This document shows, in pieces, positions 17,898 through 27,389 of a DNA stretch of 64,000 nucleotides (positions are counted from its first letter, which is position 1; each line of letters starts with the position of its first letter). Source of the stretch: CALRQJ02 sp943370285. GTDB taxonomy: Bacteria > Bacteroidota > Bacteroidia > Chitinophagales > Chitinophagaceae. The notes under the pieces were generated by a model. The model saw only the letters and a program-made list of their open reading frames with translations, made no database searches and was not told the DNA's origin. Made by a program: the position numbers and the translations under genes. The stretch is from positions 62,001-126,000 of the forward strand of contig CALRQJ020000012.1 in NCBI GenBank assembly GCA_943370285.1, in the 5' to 3' direction.

Positions 17898-19298
17898 TTA
17901 ATCTAAGTTAAATGTTTGATGCATATTCGGCATCTCTACATCAAATCCTTTTCTTTCCAATCTAAAGTGAAAATCATTCATCACTTCTTCTTCGCCATGT
18001 ACCAAGAATAATTTTTTTACAGCTTGAATATTTTGGCAGCCCAACCATTGTAATAAATCATCGTAATCGCCATGTGCACTCATGCTTCGCATTTCACCCA
18101 CTTCGGCTTTTACTTTATAAAATTCTCCGAATATTTTTACTTCTTTAGCGCCACGCATCAATCTGCCACCTAAAGAGTTGGGTTCGCAATAGCCAACCAT
18201 TAAAATAGTGTTTTTGGCATCATGAATATTGTTCATGATGTGGTGTTTGATTCTTCCGGCATCTGCCATGCCACTTGCCGATATAATCACCATCGGGTGT
18301 TGGTTATCATTCAGCGCCTTGCTTTCGTCTACTGTTTTTACAAAATGCAATCCTTTAAAGTCAAATGGATCCTCATCCATTTCCATCACTTTTCTAATGC
18401 GATTATTGTAATACTGCGGAAATGATTTGAGTAATTCGGTGGCTTCTTTACTCAACGGACTATCAACATAAACCGGTACAGCGGGAAGCCTGTTTTCTAC
18501 ATCTAGTTGGTTGAGGGAGTACAATAATTCTTGAGTTCTACCTACACTAAATGCCGGGATAATCAGTTTGCCTTTTTTGGCAATACATGTTTTGTTGATC
18601 CACTCTAAAAGCATGTCTGGCGTAGCATGTACTTCATCGTGTAGTTTATTGCCATATGTACTTTCAAGTAAGATATAATCTGCCTGCGGAAATGTACTAG
18701 GCGATCGCAAAATAGCATCTCTGTACCTGCCCACATCGCCACTAAAAGTGAGTTGTCTTGTTTTGCCATCTTCCGTAATCCTTACATGAACTGCAGCACT
18801 GCCAATAATATGACCGGCATCGGTGAATAGTACATCAAGTCCTTTTTCTATGGTTACCCAATTGTCGTATTCGACCACTTCAAATAGATTGAGTGCTTGT
18901 GCTGCATCTTCTAAATCGTACAAGGGCTCGTATGGTGGCAAACCTTGTTTGGCCCTGCGTTTATTGATAAACCTGGTATCATCTCTTTGTATGGTAGCAG
19001 AATCTTCCAACAAAATGGCGGCTAATTCTTTTGTTGCAGGTGTAGCAAAAATCTTCCCTCTAAATCCTTCTTTGTACAATTTCGGAATTAAACCACTATG
19101 GTCAATATGTGCATGTGACAAAATCAGGTAATTGATAGATTCGGCTTCAAAACCAAAATCGGCATTTAATGCTTCGGTTTGTTTTCCCATCCCTTGAAAC
19201 AGGCCACAGTCAAGCAATACATTCAATCCATTGTTGAGTTGTAACAAATGCTTGCTTCCTGTTACTGTTTTGGCTGCGCCATGAAAAGTTATTTTCAT
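17898..19298 (-). CDS. MBL-fold beta-CASP RNase-like protein
   Basis: A 466-residue metallo-beta-lactamase-fold protein with RNA-processing features. The metal-binding motif SHAHIDHSG is at ~59-67, a further His is in DAGHIIGSAAVH, the beta-CASP insert contains IPAFSVGRTQELLY, and the C-terminal RNA-specificity region has ISASGMADAGRIKHH and MSAHGDYDDL. Length and motifs match YSH1/CPSF-like bacterial exo/endoribonucleases related to RNase J. It is likely a cytosolic RNA-processing enzyme. It follows the DUF4442 gene with a 1-bp gap in a minus-strand run. Confidence 0.9.
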   Translation of the reverse strand: MKITFHGAAKTVTGSKHLLQLNNGLNVLLDCGLFQGMGKQTEALNADFGFEAESINYLILSHAHIDHSGLIPKLYKEGFRGKIFATPATKELAAILLEDSATIQRDDTRFINKRRAKQGLPPYEPLYDLEDAAQALNLFEVVEYDNWVTIEKGLDVLFTDAGHIIGSAAVHVRITEDGKTRQLTFSGDVGRYRDAILRSPSTFPQADYILLESTYGNKLHDEVHATPDMLLEWINKTCIAKKGKLIIPAFSVGRTQELLYSLNQLDVENRLPAVPVYVDSPLSKEATELLKSFPQYYNNRIRKVMEMDEDPFDFKGLHFVKTVDESKALNDNQHPMVIISASGMADAGRIKHHIMNNIHDAKNTILMVGYCEPNSLGGRLMRGAKEVKIFGEFYKVKAEVGEMRSMSAHGDYDDLLQWLGCQNIQAVKKLFLVHGEEEVMNDFHFRLERKGFDVEMPNMHQTFNLD

Positions 19299-19299
19299 A

Positions 19300-19788
19300 T
19301 TAATTCTTTTTTGCTTTAAAACTCCAGGTAAACCAAAATTCTGCTACGGTTTCTCCCTGTTCATTTTTACCAATGCTGTGCGATACAATCGTTCTCCCTT
19401 CACCTGTAGCAACGGCTTCTTCCACTGCTGTATTAGCAGCATCGCCGTTAATACAGGTAAAAGTAATTTTACCTGTCGCTTTTTTATGAAACTTGCCACT
19501 GCTTTCAACCACCAACATACTTACTCCGGGTTTCCTTTTATAAATGGCTCCCATGCAATGTATGCCTGTACTTACTTCGGCTGCCATTGATAAAATGGCG
19601 AAGTAGATAGACCGAAATGGATTTTTATTGAACCACTTTTGCCGAACAGAAATTTCAGCCTTATGCTCGTCGAGTGTTTCAATCTTTAGGCCGGCAAAAA
19701 ATGCCGAGGGTAGATTGTTCAACATAAACAATCTAAACTTGATAGGATTGGTTATTTGTTGCTTGAAAGCTTGAAATTGACTATTCAT
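19300..19788 (-). CDS. DUF4442 hotdog-fold thioesterase-like protein
   Basis: A 162-residue protein resembling the DUF4442 family, which adopts the hotdog fold of acyl-CoA thioesterases. It shows the typical pattern of a basic segment (VRQKWFNKNPFRSIYFA), a central helix (ILSMAAEVSTGIH) and C-terminal strands rich in Thr and Val. The substrate is unknown. It is tightly coupled to the downstream nuclease gene (1 bp) and follows the thioredoxin-like gene by 10 bp. Confidence 0.8.
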   Translation of the reverse strand: MNSQFQAFKQQITNPIKFRLFMLNNLPSAFFAGLKIETLDEHKAEISVRQKWFNKNPFRSIYFAILSMAAEVSTGIHCMGAIYKRKPGVSMLVVESSGKFHKKATGKITFTCINGDAANTAVEEAVATGEGRTIVSHSIGKNEQGETVAEFWFTWSFKAKKN

Positions 19789-19798
19789 CGGGCAAACA

Positions 19799-20290
19799 TT
19801 AATTTTCTTTATAACTATTGGGCGATAAAGCAGCAGGTGTCCAATGTCGTAAAAACTCCATTACTAACCTTTTGCTGTAGCCTTTACCTTCTTCAAGGTA
19901 AGCCGAATTTTGGGTATGTACTAATTTACCTGTTGCATCTAATACCAAAAATACCGGGAAGCCAAACCGCTGCGGAAAGCCATATTTTTTCATTACCGCT
20001 GCATTGTGATTTTCCGGACTGTAATTAAGGTGGTAAACAATGTAGTTGGCTTTGATCAAAGAATCAATTTGTTTATCTGTTGTCGTGAATTTGTTGAATT
20101 TGATACACCAACTGCACCAATTGCCTCCTGCTTGAATGAGTACATGTTTCTTTTGTTGTTTGGCTTGTTGTATGGCCGCTTGAATGTCTTTTGCAGCATT
20201 GGCTGCCGGATTATAAAGCTTTGCAGAATCACTGGCACAAACACGAATCGAACATAATAATGCAATAAGTGCTAATGGTAAATATTTCAT
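19799..20290 (-). CDS. exported thioredoxin-like protein with WCSWC motif
   Basis: A 163-residue protein with a signal peptide (to ~20, ending VCAS) and a thioredoxin-fold domain. The active-site-like motif is GGNWCSWCIKF, followed by the cis-Pro region FPVFLVLDATGK. It belongs to the DUF255/thioredoxin_7-like group and probably acts as a periplasmic thiol-disulfide protein. It is 15 bp downstream of the papain-like protease gene; that enzyme's catalytic Cys may need reduction, but this link is only an inference. Confidence 0.87.
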   Translation of the reverse strand: MKYLPLALIALLCSIRVCASDSAKLYNPAANAAKDIQAAIQQAKQQKKHVLIQAGGNWCSWCIKFNKFTTTDKQIDSLIKANYIVYHLNYSPENHNAAVMKKYGFPQRFGFPVFLVLDATGKLVHTQNSAYLEEGKGYSKRLVMEFLRHWTPAALSPNSYKEN

Positions 20291-20305
20291 TTTTTAGCTT
20301 CTTGT

Positions 20306-21871
20306 TTATTGTTTGTTAATGGCAATGATGCAAGCTACGGCACTCTTATCTCCCGTGCTTGTTTCAAATGCTATTGTTCCGTTATTGTTGCTGTTGAATT
20401 GTACATTGTTTACAGATTGTCTTTTGATGGCAGCATTAACAGCTGCCTCAAAACCACTACCTTTTCTTTGATTCACTGCATCATTCAATTCAAATACATT
20501 CAATGGTTGTTTAGAAGTAACAATGGCCATGTAATCTTTGTTGCCAATACTATCTGCCATCATACTCATTCCCCTCGGAAATAAGCGATAACCGGTGATG
20601 CCACAGTAAGGCGAAAATTTTGTTTTGGTAGCATCGTCTTTAGAAGGGTAGGGGAATAGCACATAACTACTTCCGTCGGTTTCTTTGCCTAAAACATATA
20701 CGTAACAATCTGTGTTGTTTTTTACTTCAATTTTAAATGTTGTTCCTTTTGCAATAGACGTAGTATTTTCAAACACATTGCCATTATTGTTTTGTAGGGG
20801 AATGTACTGTTTAGTAGTTGCATTCACTAAACCAAAACTACTAGACAAGTTTTGTACATCGGCAGCTCCTTTTTTGGGTAATGTATTTAAGCCGTAGGCT
20901 TCACGTACAAACTCTTTAAAATCGCTATATTTTATCCATGCAATACCATTAATTCCCCAACTATCGCCCCAACTATTCATGATTTCAAAAGCCCCACCTT
21001 CTTTTCTATCGTCATAACCAATGACACACATCGCATGACCGCCAAAGCCCATCTGCGAATAATCGCTTTGAGAAGGATGCCAAACTTCCTGACCTTCCAT
21101 CTCTTGCATAAAACTGCCGCCAACCATCATACCAATAACAACAGGTGCATCGGTTGCCAAATGTTCTTTGATGGCTCTCAGGTTGATGCCTTTTACACTT
21201 TCAGACTCTGTTAAGCGATTAAAGCCTCGCATCTTAAATTGATCGGCTTCTTGTAGTAATTGTCTGGCAGGTTGACGAGTGCAATTTTTTTCATCGTATG
21301 GAAAATCATTAAAGGGTACCGCACCAACCTGTGTAAGATTTTCCATCGCTCTGATAATATAACTGCCTTGGCAATTTTCTAAACCAATTTGGTTGTACAT
21401 GAAAGCCGGACTAAACGCCAATTGATTGGGATTTTCCCCTGTACTTGCGGCTTCTAAAATGGTCCGTGCTGCATAAGCACTACTCCACGCCACACAACTA
21501 CCTTGAGCACCTTGGTTGAGGCGGTTGGGTGCAAATTTCGCCAATGAAATATACTCGGGTAAATCGTTTTTGTTCTCATCTAAACCTTCGTATACTTCAG
21601 CTTTTGAAAATTGTTTGGGGTCTAAAATGCCACCGGTGGCTAATTGCGCCAGACTGCTTGCTTGGTTACAGCCGCCTTTGAAATACATAAATCCGCCAAT
21701 GCCTAAAACAGCAATGAGTAGGATGGGTTTTTTGATGAGTAGTCCAATCAACATCGGAAGCAGTTGTATTAAACCACCGCCTCCACCGCCGCCGGGACCT
21801 CTGCCTCCGCCGGGGTTATCGTTTGAATTGTCTTGTTGATCGTTGGGATCATCTACCATTCGTATTGGCAT
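20306..21871 (-). CDS. membrane-anchored papain-like (C1) cysteine protease with DUF4384-like tail
   Basis: A 521-residue protein starting at ATG 21871 (an in-frame TTG lies two codons upstream). Residues 1-33 are acidic then very Gly-rich, followed by a hydrophobic anchor (~35-65). The C1 peptidase domain (~105-330) has the oxyanion Gln120, Cys126 in QGSCVAWS, His279 in GGHAMCVIGYDD and Asn299 in NSWGDSWG. After it a beta-rich domain (~350-450), with ten to twenty residues matching the DUF4384 pattern (FKIEVKNNTDCYVYVLG, LFPYPS), may sense or bind a ligand. The protease domain is predicted to face the periplasm. Substrates are unknown. Confidence 0.87.
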   Translation of the reverse strand: MPIRMVDDPNDQQDNSNDNPGGGRGPGGGGGGGLIQLLPMLIGLLIKKPILLIAVLGIGGFMYFKGGCNQASSLAQLATGGILDPKQFSKAEVYEGLDENKNDLPEYISLAKFAPNRLNQGAQGSCVAWSSAYAARTILEAASTGENPNQLAFSPAFMYNQIGLENCQGSYIIRAMENLTQVGAVPFNDFPYDEKNCTRQPARQLLQEADQFKMRGFNRLTESESVKGINLRAIKEHLATDAPVVIGMMVGGSFMQEMEGQEVWHPSQSDYSQMGFGGHAMCVIGYDDRKEGGAFEIMNSWGDSWGINGIAWIKYSDFKEFVREAYGLNTLPKKGAADVQNLSSSFGLVNATTKQYIPLQNNNGNVFENTTSIAKGTTFKIEVKNNTDCYVYVLGKETDGSSYVLFPYPSKDDATKTKFSPYCGITGYRLFPRGMSMMADSIGNKDYMAIVTSKQPLNVFELNDAVNQRKGSGFEAAVNAAIKRQSVNNVQFNSNNNGTIAFETSTGDKSAVACIIAINKQ

Positions 21872-21918
21872 AAGCAAGATTTAGTGTTTAAAAATACCAA
21901 AAACTGCCTTGCCAATCG

Positions 21919-24081
21919 TTATTCATTTACAGTGAATACGATATTGCCACCTTGCAGTAATTGTTGATGGCTGATCGATTGAACCGGAATTGTTTTTCCA
22001 TTCCATTGAACAGAACGAATACCGGCTTTGAAGTTTTTGTTTTTAGTTTTTTTAGTAGTGATGTATAACGATTTTCCATTGGGTAATTGAATGGTGGCTT
22101 TTGATACAAAAGGTAAACCAAATACATATTGGCCCGATGCCGGATTCATAGGGTACATGCCTAGGCTTGTCCAAATAAACCATGCACTCATTTGCCCACA
22201 ATCATCATTGCCCGAAAGTCCATCTGGTCCGGTTTTATACATGCTGTCCATCACCACTTTTAACCATTTGGCTGCTTTGTCAGGAGCACCCAATGCAGTG
22301 TACATATAGATAATGTGATGACTGGGTTCGTTACCATGTGCATATTGCCCAATTAAACCGGTAACATCAGCCGAAACATTTTCGCCATGCAAATCTGATG
22401 AGGCTGTAAATAGTTGATCGAGTTTGTTAATCAATTTATCTTTTCCACCATATAATTCGGCAAAGCCATTAATATCATGTGGTACAAAAAAACTGTGTTG
22501 CCAGGCTGTACCTTCTACATATTGTCCATCAAAACCATGTTCAGAAAAAATAGGATCAAATGGTTCTACCCATTCTCCTTTGCTGTTTTTAGCCCTCATA
22601 AATCCGGTGTTGGCATCAAAGAGTTGTTTGTAACTCATAGCTCTTTTCATGAATACGTCATAGTCTGCCTGCTGGTTCATTTTTTTGGCCACTTGTGCAA
22701 TGCACCAATCATCAAAAGCATATTCTAAAGTAATGGTCACACTCCAGCCATGTTTGTCTTGAGGCAAATAACCGTATTTGATGTAATCTGGTGTGCCACG
22801 CTGGTTTTGAAAAGTACTTTTTTTCATGGCTTCATAGGCTTTGTTATAATCAAAACCTTTAATGCCTTTTAACATGGCATCCGCAATTATGGGAATGCTG
22901 TGATATCCTGTCATGGTATTGGCTTCCCAAGTACTTAAATCCCAAACCGGTAACAAACCATTGTCTTCATACAATTGCAACATGCTATTAATCATGTCTG
23001 GTAAACGTTTCGGTTGGGTAATGGTGAACAGTGGGTTTAATGCTCGGAATACATCCCATTGTGAGAAGACAGTGTATTTTTCATTTCCCTTACGGAAGAA
23101 TTGTTTTTTATCGTCATGGGTTTGATATTGGCCATCTGCATCGCTGTGTACTACCGGTGCTAAACAAGTTCGGTACAAAGCCGTATAAAATTTTGTAGCA
23201 AATGGTTTATCGGTAGTTTCAATCTTAATTTTCTGTAATTCTTTCTCCCATAATTTCTCTGCATTAATGGTAGTTTGTTCAAAACTTAAACCGGCAGTTT
23301 CGGTCAATGATTGCAGTGCTTTATCGGTATCTACCGAACTTATGCCAACCCTTACCAGTAAAGGTTTATGGGTATTGAATCGCAATGCTATTTTCACTTT
23401 ATCGCCATGTGCCGTTCTGCCATCATTGGTAGAATCATCAACAAATAAATATTCCGCTACTTGCTGCGAAAATCGAGCAGCAAAATATACTTTCTGTCCT
23501 TTAGCCCAACCCGTGCTATAACGATAACCAACGATGGTATAATCATCTACCAATTTAATCATACCTGCGGTGCTTTTATCCCAATTGATGCGGAAGCCCA
23601 TATCAAACCGAAGCCAGCCCGACGCATCGGGAAATGTATAACGATGATAACCATTGCGATTGGTAGCACTCATTTCGCAGTTGATACCATTGTCTAATTG
23701 TACTTGATAATAACCCGGCTTTGCTTTTTCATTGGCATGACTAAAAGGGAGCAAGATTTTTTCTTTTCTTATGGATTGAGTATCGGTTAATGGTACTACC
23801 GATATATCGCACCAATCTCCAATGCCGGTGCCACTTAAATGTGTATGGCTGAAGCCTGCAATGGTATTGCTGCTATAATGATAACCGCCGCACCAATCCC
23901 ACCCTTCTACACCGTTATCCGGACTTAACTGCACCAATCCAAAAGGCACGGTAGCGCCGGGGTACACATGGCCATGACCACCGGTTCCTAAAAATGGGTC
24001 TACAAATTTTGTTAGCCGTTGCGCTATAACAAAACTGCTGTACCCAATGAGTACAGCAGCTATAATTATTTTTTTTATCAT
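21919..24081 (-). CDS. glycoside hydrolase family 92 alpha-mannosidase
   Basis: A 720-residue exported enzyme (signal peptide to ~20) of family GH92, calcium-dependent exo-alpha-mannosidases that work by inversion. Family landmarks are FVDPFLGTGGHGHVYPGATVP at the N-terminus (DPFIGT-type opening), FSHTHLSGTG, WDVFRALNPL, GNEPSHHI and NDDCGQMSAWF. It likely removes terminal mannose from glycans outside the cytoplasm. The gene starts 18 bp after the GHL10 gene on the same strand, suggesting one glycan-degrading operon. Confidence 0.93.
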   Translation of the reverse strand: MIKKIIIAAVLIGYSSFVIAQRLTKFVDPFLGTGGHGHVYPGATVPFGLVQLSPDNGVEGWDWCGGYHYSSNTIAGFSHTHLSGTGIGDWCDISVVPLTDTQSIRKEKILLPFSHANEKAKPGYYQVQLDNGINCEMSATNRNGYHRYTFPDASGWLRFDMGFRINWDKSTAGMIKLVDDYTIVGYRYSTGWAKGQKVYFAARFSQQVAEYLFVDDSTNDGRTAHGDKVKIALRFNTHKPLLVRVGISSVDTDKALQSLTETAGLSFEQTTINAEKLWEKELQKIKIETTDKPFATKFYTALYRTCLAPVVHSDADGQYQTHDDKKQFFRKGNEKYTVFSQWDVFRALNPLFTITQPKRLPDMINSMLQLYEDNGLLPVWDLSTWEANTMTGYHSIPIIADAMLKGIKGFDYNKAYEAMKKSTFQNQRGTPDYIKYGYLPQDKHGWSVTITLEYAFDDWCIAQVAKKMNQQADYDVFMKRAMSYKQLFDANTGFMRAKNSKGEWVEPFDPIFSEHGFDGQYVEGTAWQHSFFVPHDINGFAELYGGKDKLINKLDQLFTASSDLHGENVSADVTGLIGQYAHGNEPSHHIIYMYTALGAPDKAAKWLKVVMDSMYKTGPDGLSGNDDCGQMSAWFIWTSLGMYPMNPASGQYVFGLPFVSKATIQLPNGKSLYITTKKTKNKNFKAGIRSVQWNGKTIPVQSISHQQLLQGGNIVFTVNE

Positions 24082-24099
24082 GAAAAAACTTATTGAAAA

Positions 24100-25266
24100 T
24101 TATTTTACAAAAGGATACTGTCCTTGAAAATAAGTGAGTTTGTCTTTTACACCTTCGTAGAAAAAGAAACATTCGCCTTTAAAATTATTGGCTCTGTTGG
24201 TTTTGATCATATCCGTTAAAAATTGATCTGTAGGTAAGTAGGTTCCTGATTTTAACAATACACCAGGATAAAAAGGAATGGCCGTATTTTTATAATATGT
24301 CTTTTGTTGTGCTATGGTTGCATTGTAAGCCGCAATATCGTAGCGATAGCATTGGGGCAAAATAGCGTCTACATAACTACTATCAACCCAAGTTGGCCAA
24401 TCTTGTAAATACTCCGTTAAGCCCCATGGGTAAGGACTTGGGCTCATGGTAAATTGAATGGCAGGTTTAATGGCTTTAACTTCTCCTCTTAATTTTTTTA
24501 AATAAGCATTAAGCTTTTTTGCTCTCCAAGTTACCCAACTAGATTGCAAATGATCTTGTGGTGGAGTAAGACCGGTTTCGGCTAGATATAATGCAGATGT
24601 ATAGGTATCATAACCGGCAGTGCTTGGTACAGCGGGCATTCTGTCGTCGCCTTGTACACCATCAACATTATAGTTAGTTACAACTTCCTTAAATAAATCA
24701 CTCATAAAACCTTGCACTTCAGGGTGAAAAGCATTCAACCAATCAAAACCGTTTTTAACTACTAGTGCATTGTTTTTATCTTTAGCTGCCCAATTGGGTT
24801 TAGCCGCTACAATGGCTCCGCCGTTGGCAGAATAAGAAGCTGCAAAACCATATTCGAACCAAGCATGTACTTTAATGCCATTGGCATGTGCCTCTGTAAT
24901 CATTTCTTGTAGTGGATCTCGGCCTGCCATGCTTTCTAGAATCGGCTTACCAATTAAATTATTCATGACGGTGCTTGGGTACATGGTTCTACCATTATTG
25001 TACACCACCATAAATATGTTATTAATGTTGCCCGCTTTACATTTGGCTACTACATCTTTGATATTAGCCAAACTTGTTAATGCGCTACTAGCTGCCGTAG
25101 TTACCCAAGTACCTCTTAATGCGTTAGGGTCCCAAACAGGTGTTGGAGGTGGTGTGCCACCGCCACCGGGAGGAGTGTAGGTAGTGGTTGTTTTTTTAGA
25201 ACAGCTGATGCTGATTAACACAGTAGCTATTAAAGTAATGGGCAATAATGGTAGCAATCGTTTCAT
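24100..25266 (-). CDS. GHL10-family glycoside hydrolase lipoprotein
   Basis: A 388-residue lipoprotein (lipobox ISISC near residue 22, then a Thr/Pro/Gly-rich linker) with a GHL10 (family 10-like, DUF187) TIM-barrel domain. Landmarks are LRGTWVTT, FMVVYNNGRTMYPS, HAWFEYGF, NVDGVQGDDRMPAVP and ILPQCYRYD. The E. coli homologue DigH (YddW) cleaves peptidoglycan glycan strands stripped of peptides, so a peptidoglycan substrate is plausible. A second copy lies at 28325-29395. The gene heads the minus-strand run and is divergent from the MFS gene. Confidence 0.9.
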   Translation of the reverse strand: MKRLLPLLPITLIATVLISISCSKKTTTTYTPPGGGGTPPPTPVWDPNALRGTWVTTAASSALTSLANIKDVVAKCKAGNINNIFMVVYNNGRTMYPSTVMNNLIGKPILESMAGRDPLQEMITEAHANGIKVHAWFEYGFAASYSANGGAIVAAKPNWAAKDKNNALVVKNGFDWLNAFHPEVQGFMSDLFKEVVTNYNVDGVQGDDRMPAVPSTAGYDTYTSALYLAETGLTPPQDHLQSSWVTWRAKKLNAYLKKLRGEVKAIKPAIQFTMSPSPYPWGLTEYLQDWPTWVDSSYVDAILPQCYRYDIAAYNATIAQQKTYYKNTAIPFYPGVLLKSGTYLPTDQFLTDMIKTNRANNFKGECFFFYEGVKDKLTYFQGQYPFVK

Positions 25267-25384
25267 GTAGAATTGTTTGATTTGACAACACGAACTTAAA
25301 TAAAAAAATAATTAATCAAAACAATCTTTTTAATTTATTTTATTATCTTCCCTGCATAATTCTACATTTACTCAACTTTTGCTT

Positions 25385-26677
25385 GTGAATAATCAGTCAA
25401 AACATCAAACTAAGCCCTTGAGTTGGATTCCAACTACTTGGTTTGCAATGGGATTGCCCAATTTAGTGTTAGGTGGTACTGTGGTATCATTAATGTATAA
25501 AAACATGGGCTTCTCAGATACACAAATTGCTTTTTGGACCGGAATTATCATTTTGCCCTGGAGTTTTAAGCCAATATGGGGCCCTTTTATGGAACTCTAC
25601 AAAACCAAAAAATTCTATATATATGCCGCTCAAATTTGTTGCGGCTTATTGTTTGCTTTATCTGCAGCATCATTATTTACCGATTCTTTTTTTAGTATTT
25701 CCGTGGTTTTGTTTTTAATTACGGCTTTTTTTGGTGCTACACAAGATATTGCCGCTGATGGTTTGTACTTGCAAGCATTGTCACCCAAACAGCAAGCACA
25801 ATTTGTAGGTTGGCAGGGTACTTTTTACAATTTTGCTAAACTATTTTCTAATGGGGGAATGATTTTTTTAGCCGGCTTACTTATACCTGCAATTGGTAAT
25901 ACACAAGCATGGGCAATTGTTATGGGCATTTATGCAGGGGTAATGTTTCTACTCGGGTTGTACAATAGAAAATATTTACCGGCTATTCCCAATCAAACTA
26001 CTGTTACCAGTGCTGCTGATGTTTGGTTAACGCTGAAAGATGTTATTGTTAGTTTTTTTCAGAAAAAATACATTTGGTGGGGTATACTTTTCATTATGTT
26101 GTATCGCTTTGCCGAAGGGCAAGCCATCAAAATAATGCCTTTATTTTTTAAAGCAGATAGGGCTGTTGGCGGATTAGGATTACAAGAATCTACACTTGGG
26201 ATGCTCACCGGTATTTTTGGGACCATCGCTTTTGTATTAGGTTCATTAGCTGCCGGATATTTTGTGGCGAATAAAGGATTAAACAGAAGCACTTTACTAT
26301 TACTCTGTGCTTGTTTTAACCTGCCATTTGCATCTTATGCTTATTTAGCTATCACACAAACAGAAAGTTTGTGGATAATTGGTAGCGCTGTTGCGATTGA
26401 ACATTTTGGTTACGGTTTTGGATTTATTGGCATCATCATTTTCATCATGCAACAAATAGCCCCCGGTAAATACCAAATGGCTCACTATGCGTTTGGTAGT
26501 TCACTTACTTATTTGGGTTATACCGTTGCTTCAATGGTCAGTGGTGTGGTGAGTGACTATTTGGGTTATAAAGATTTTTTTATTTGGGTGTTGATAGCAA
26601 CCATACCGGCTTTTTTAATTACTTGGCTAGTGCCGCTAAAACCTTATCAAGAAACACCACAAACGATTGTAGAATAA
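25385..26677 (+). CDS. AmpG-like major facilitator transporter
   Basis: A ~430-residue permease with about twelve hydrophobic segments. The N-terminal FAMGLPNLVLGGTVVSLM and LPWSFKPIWGPFME motifs recall AmpG-type and related MFS permeases that import muropeptide sugars. The start is uncertain: GTG at 25385 and TTG at 25379 are both in frame, and no ATG occurs before residue ~22. It is the first gene of a plus-strand run with carbohydrate-active enzymes, consistent with import of a released saccharide. The exact substrate is not proven. Confidence 0.85.
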   Translation: MNNQSKHQTKPLSWIPTTWFAMGLPNLVLGGTVVSLMYKNMGFSDTQIAFWTGIIILPWSFKPIWGPFMELYKTKKFYIYAAQICCGLLFALSAASLFTDSFFSISVVLFLITAFFGATQDIAADGLYLQALSPKQQAQFVGWQGTFYNFAKLFSNGGMIFLAGLLIPAIGNTQAWAIVMGIYAGVMFLLGLYNRKYLPAIPNQTTVTSAADVWLTLKDVIVSFFQKKYIWWGILFIMLYRFAEGQAIKIMPLFFKADRAVGGLGLQESTLGMLTGIFGTIAFVLGSLAAGYFVANKGLNRSTLLLLCACFNLPFASYAYLAITQTESLWIIGSAVAIEHFGYGFGFIGIIIFIMQQIAPGKYQMAHYAFGSSLTYLGYTVASMVSGVVSDYLGYKDFFIWVLIATIPAFLITWLVPLKPYQETPQTIVE

Positions 26678-26679
26678 CA

Positions 26680-27366
26680 ATGAAAGTAATGCTCAAATAT
26701 TATGGTATATTAAGCTTCCTCAGTATGGTAAGTTCAATAACTGCTGCTCAAACTGTGGCTTATGATTCGAGTTATCAAACTACTTACTATGAACAAAAAC
26801 TAACTTTATTCAGGTTGTTGCCTGATGAACCCAACGAAATTATTTTCTTGGGCAACAGCATTACAGATATTGGCGAATGGACAGAAATTTGGCAAAATAG
26901 AAAAGTGAAAAACAGGGGAATCAGTGGCGATAATACGTTTGGCGTATTGGCAAGGTTAGATGAAGTGGTATCATCAAAGCCAAAGAAAATATTCATCATG
27001 ATTGGCATCAACGATATTGCACGGAATATACCCGATTCAGTCATTCTAGCCAACTATCATAAAATGATAGAACGTATTCAAACGGCTTCACCCAAAACTA
27101 AAATTATTGTACAAAGTATTTTGCCAACGAATAATGAATTTACCGCATTTAAAAATCACCAGAATAAAACGGTTCATATTGCCGCTGTAAACCAATTGTT
27201 ACAAAAAATGTGTAGTGAAAAAGGGTTGACATTTTTGAATCTACACGATGCTTTTTTAGATGAAAATGGAAAACTGAATAAACAATATACCAACGATGGT
27301 TTGCACATCAACGGTTATGGTTATATGCTTTGGAAAAAAATAATTCAAGAAAAAGGATTGCTATAA
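26680..27366 (+). CDS. exported SGNH/GDSL hydrolase
   Basis: A 228-residue exported esterase-like protein (signal peptide to ~23, ending AAQ). It shows the SGNH blocks: IIFLGNSITD (Ser), NRGISGDN (Gly), MIGINDIARN (Asn) and NDGLHINGYGY (Asp and His). Such enzymes commonly remove acetyl groups from carbohydrates. It starts 2 bp after the MFS stop, so the two are translationally close. ATG at 26680 was chosen over an upstream in-frame start within the MFS gene because it gives a clean signal peptide. Confidence 0.92.
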   Translation: MKVMLKYYGILSFLSMVSSITAAQTVAYDSSYQTTYYEQKLTLFRLLPDEPNEIIFLGNSITDIGEWTEIWQNRKVKNRGISGDNTFGVLARLDEVVSSKPKKIFIMIGINDIARNIPDSVILANYHKMIERIQTASPKTKIIVQSILPTNNEFTAFKNHQNKTVHIAAVNQLLQKMCSEKGLTFLNLHDAFLDENGKLNKQYTNDGLHINGYGYMLWKKIIQEKGLL

Positions 27367-27389
27367 ATGGATGTTATAAACTATCAAGC

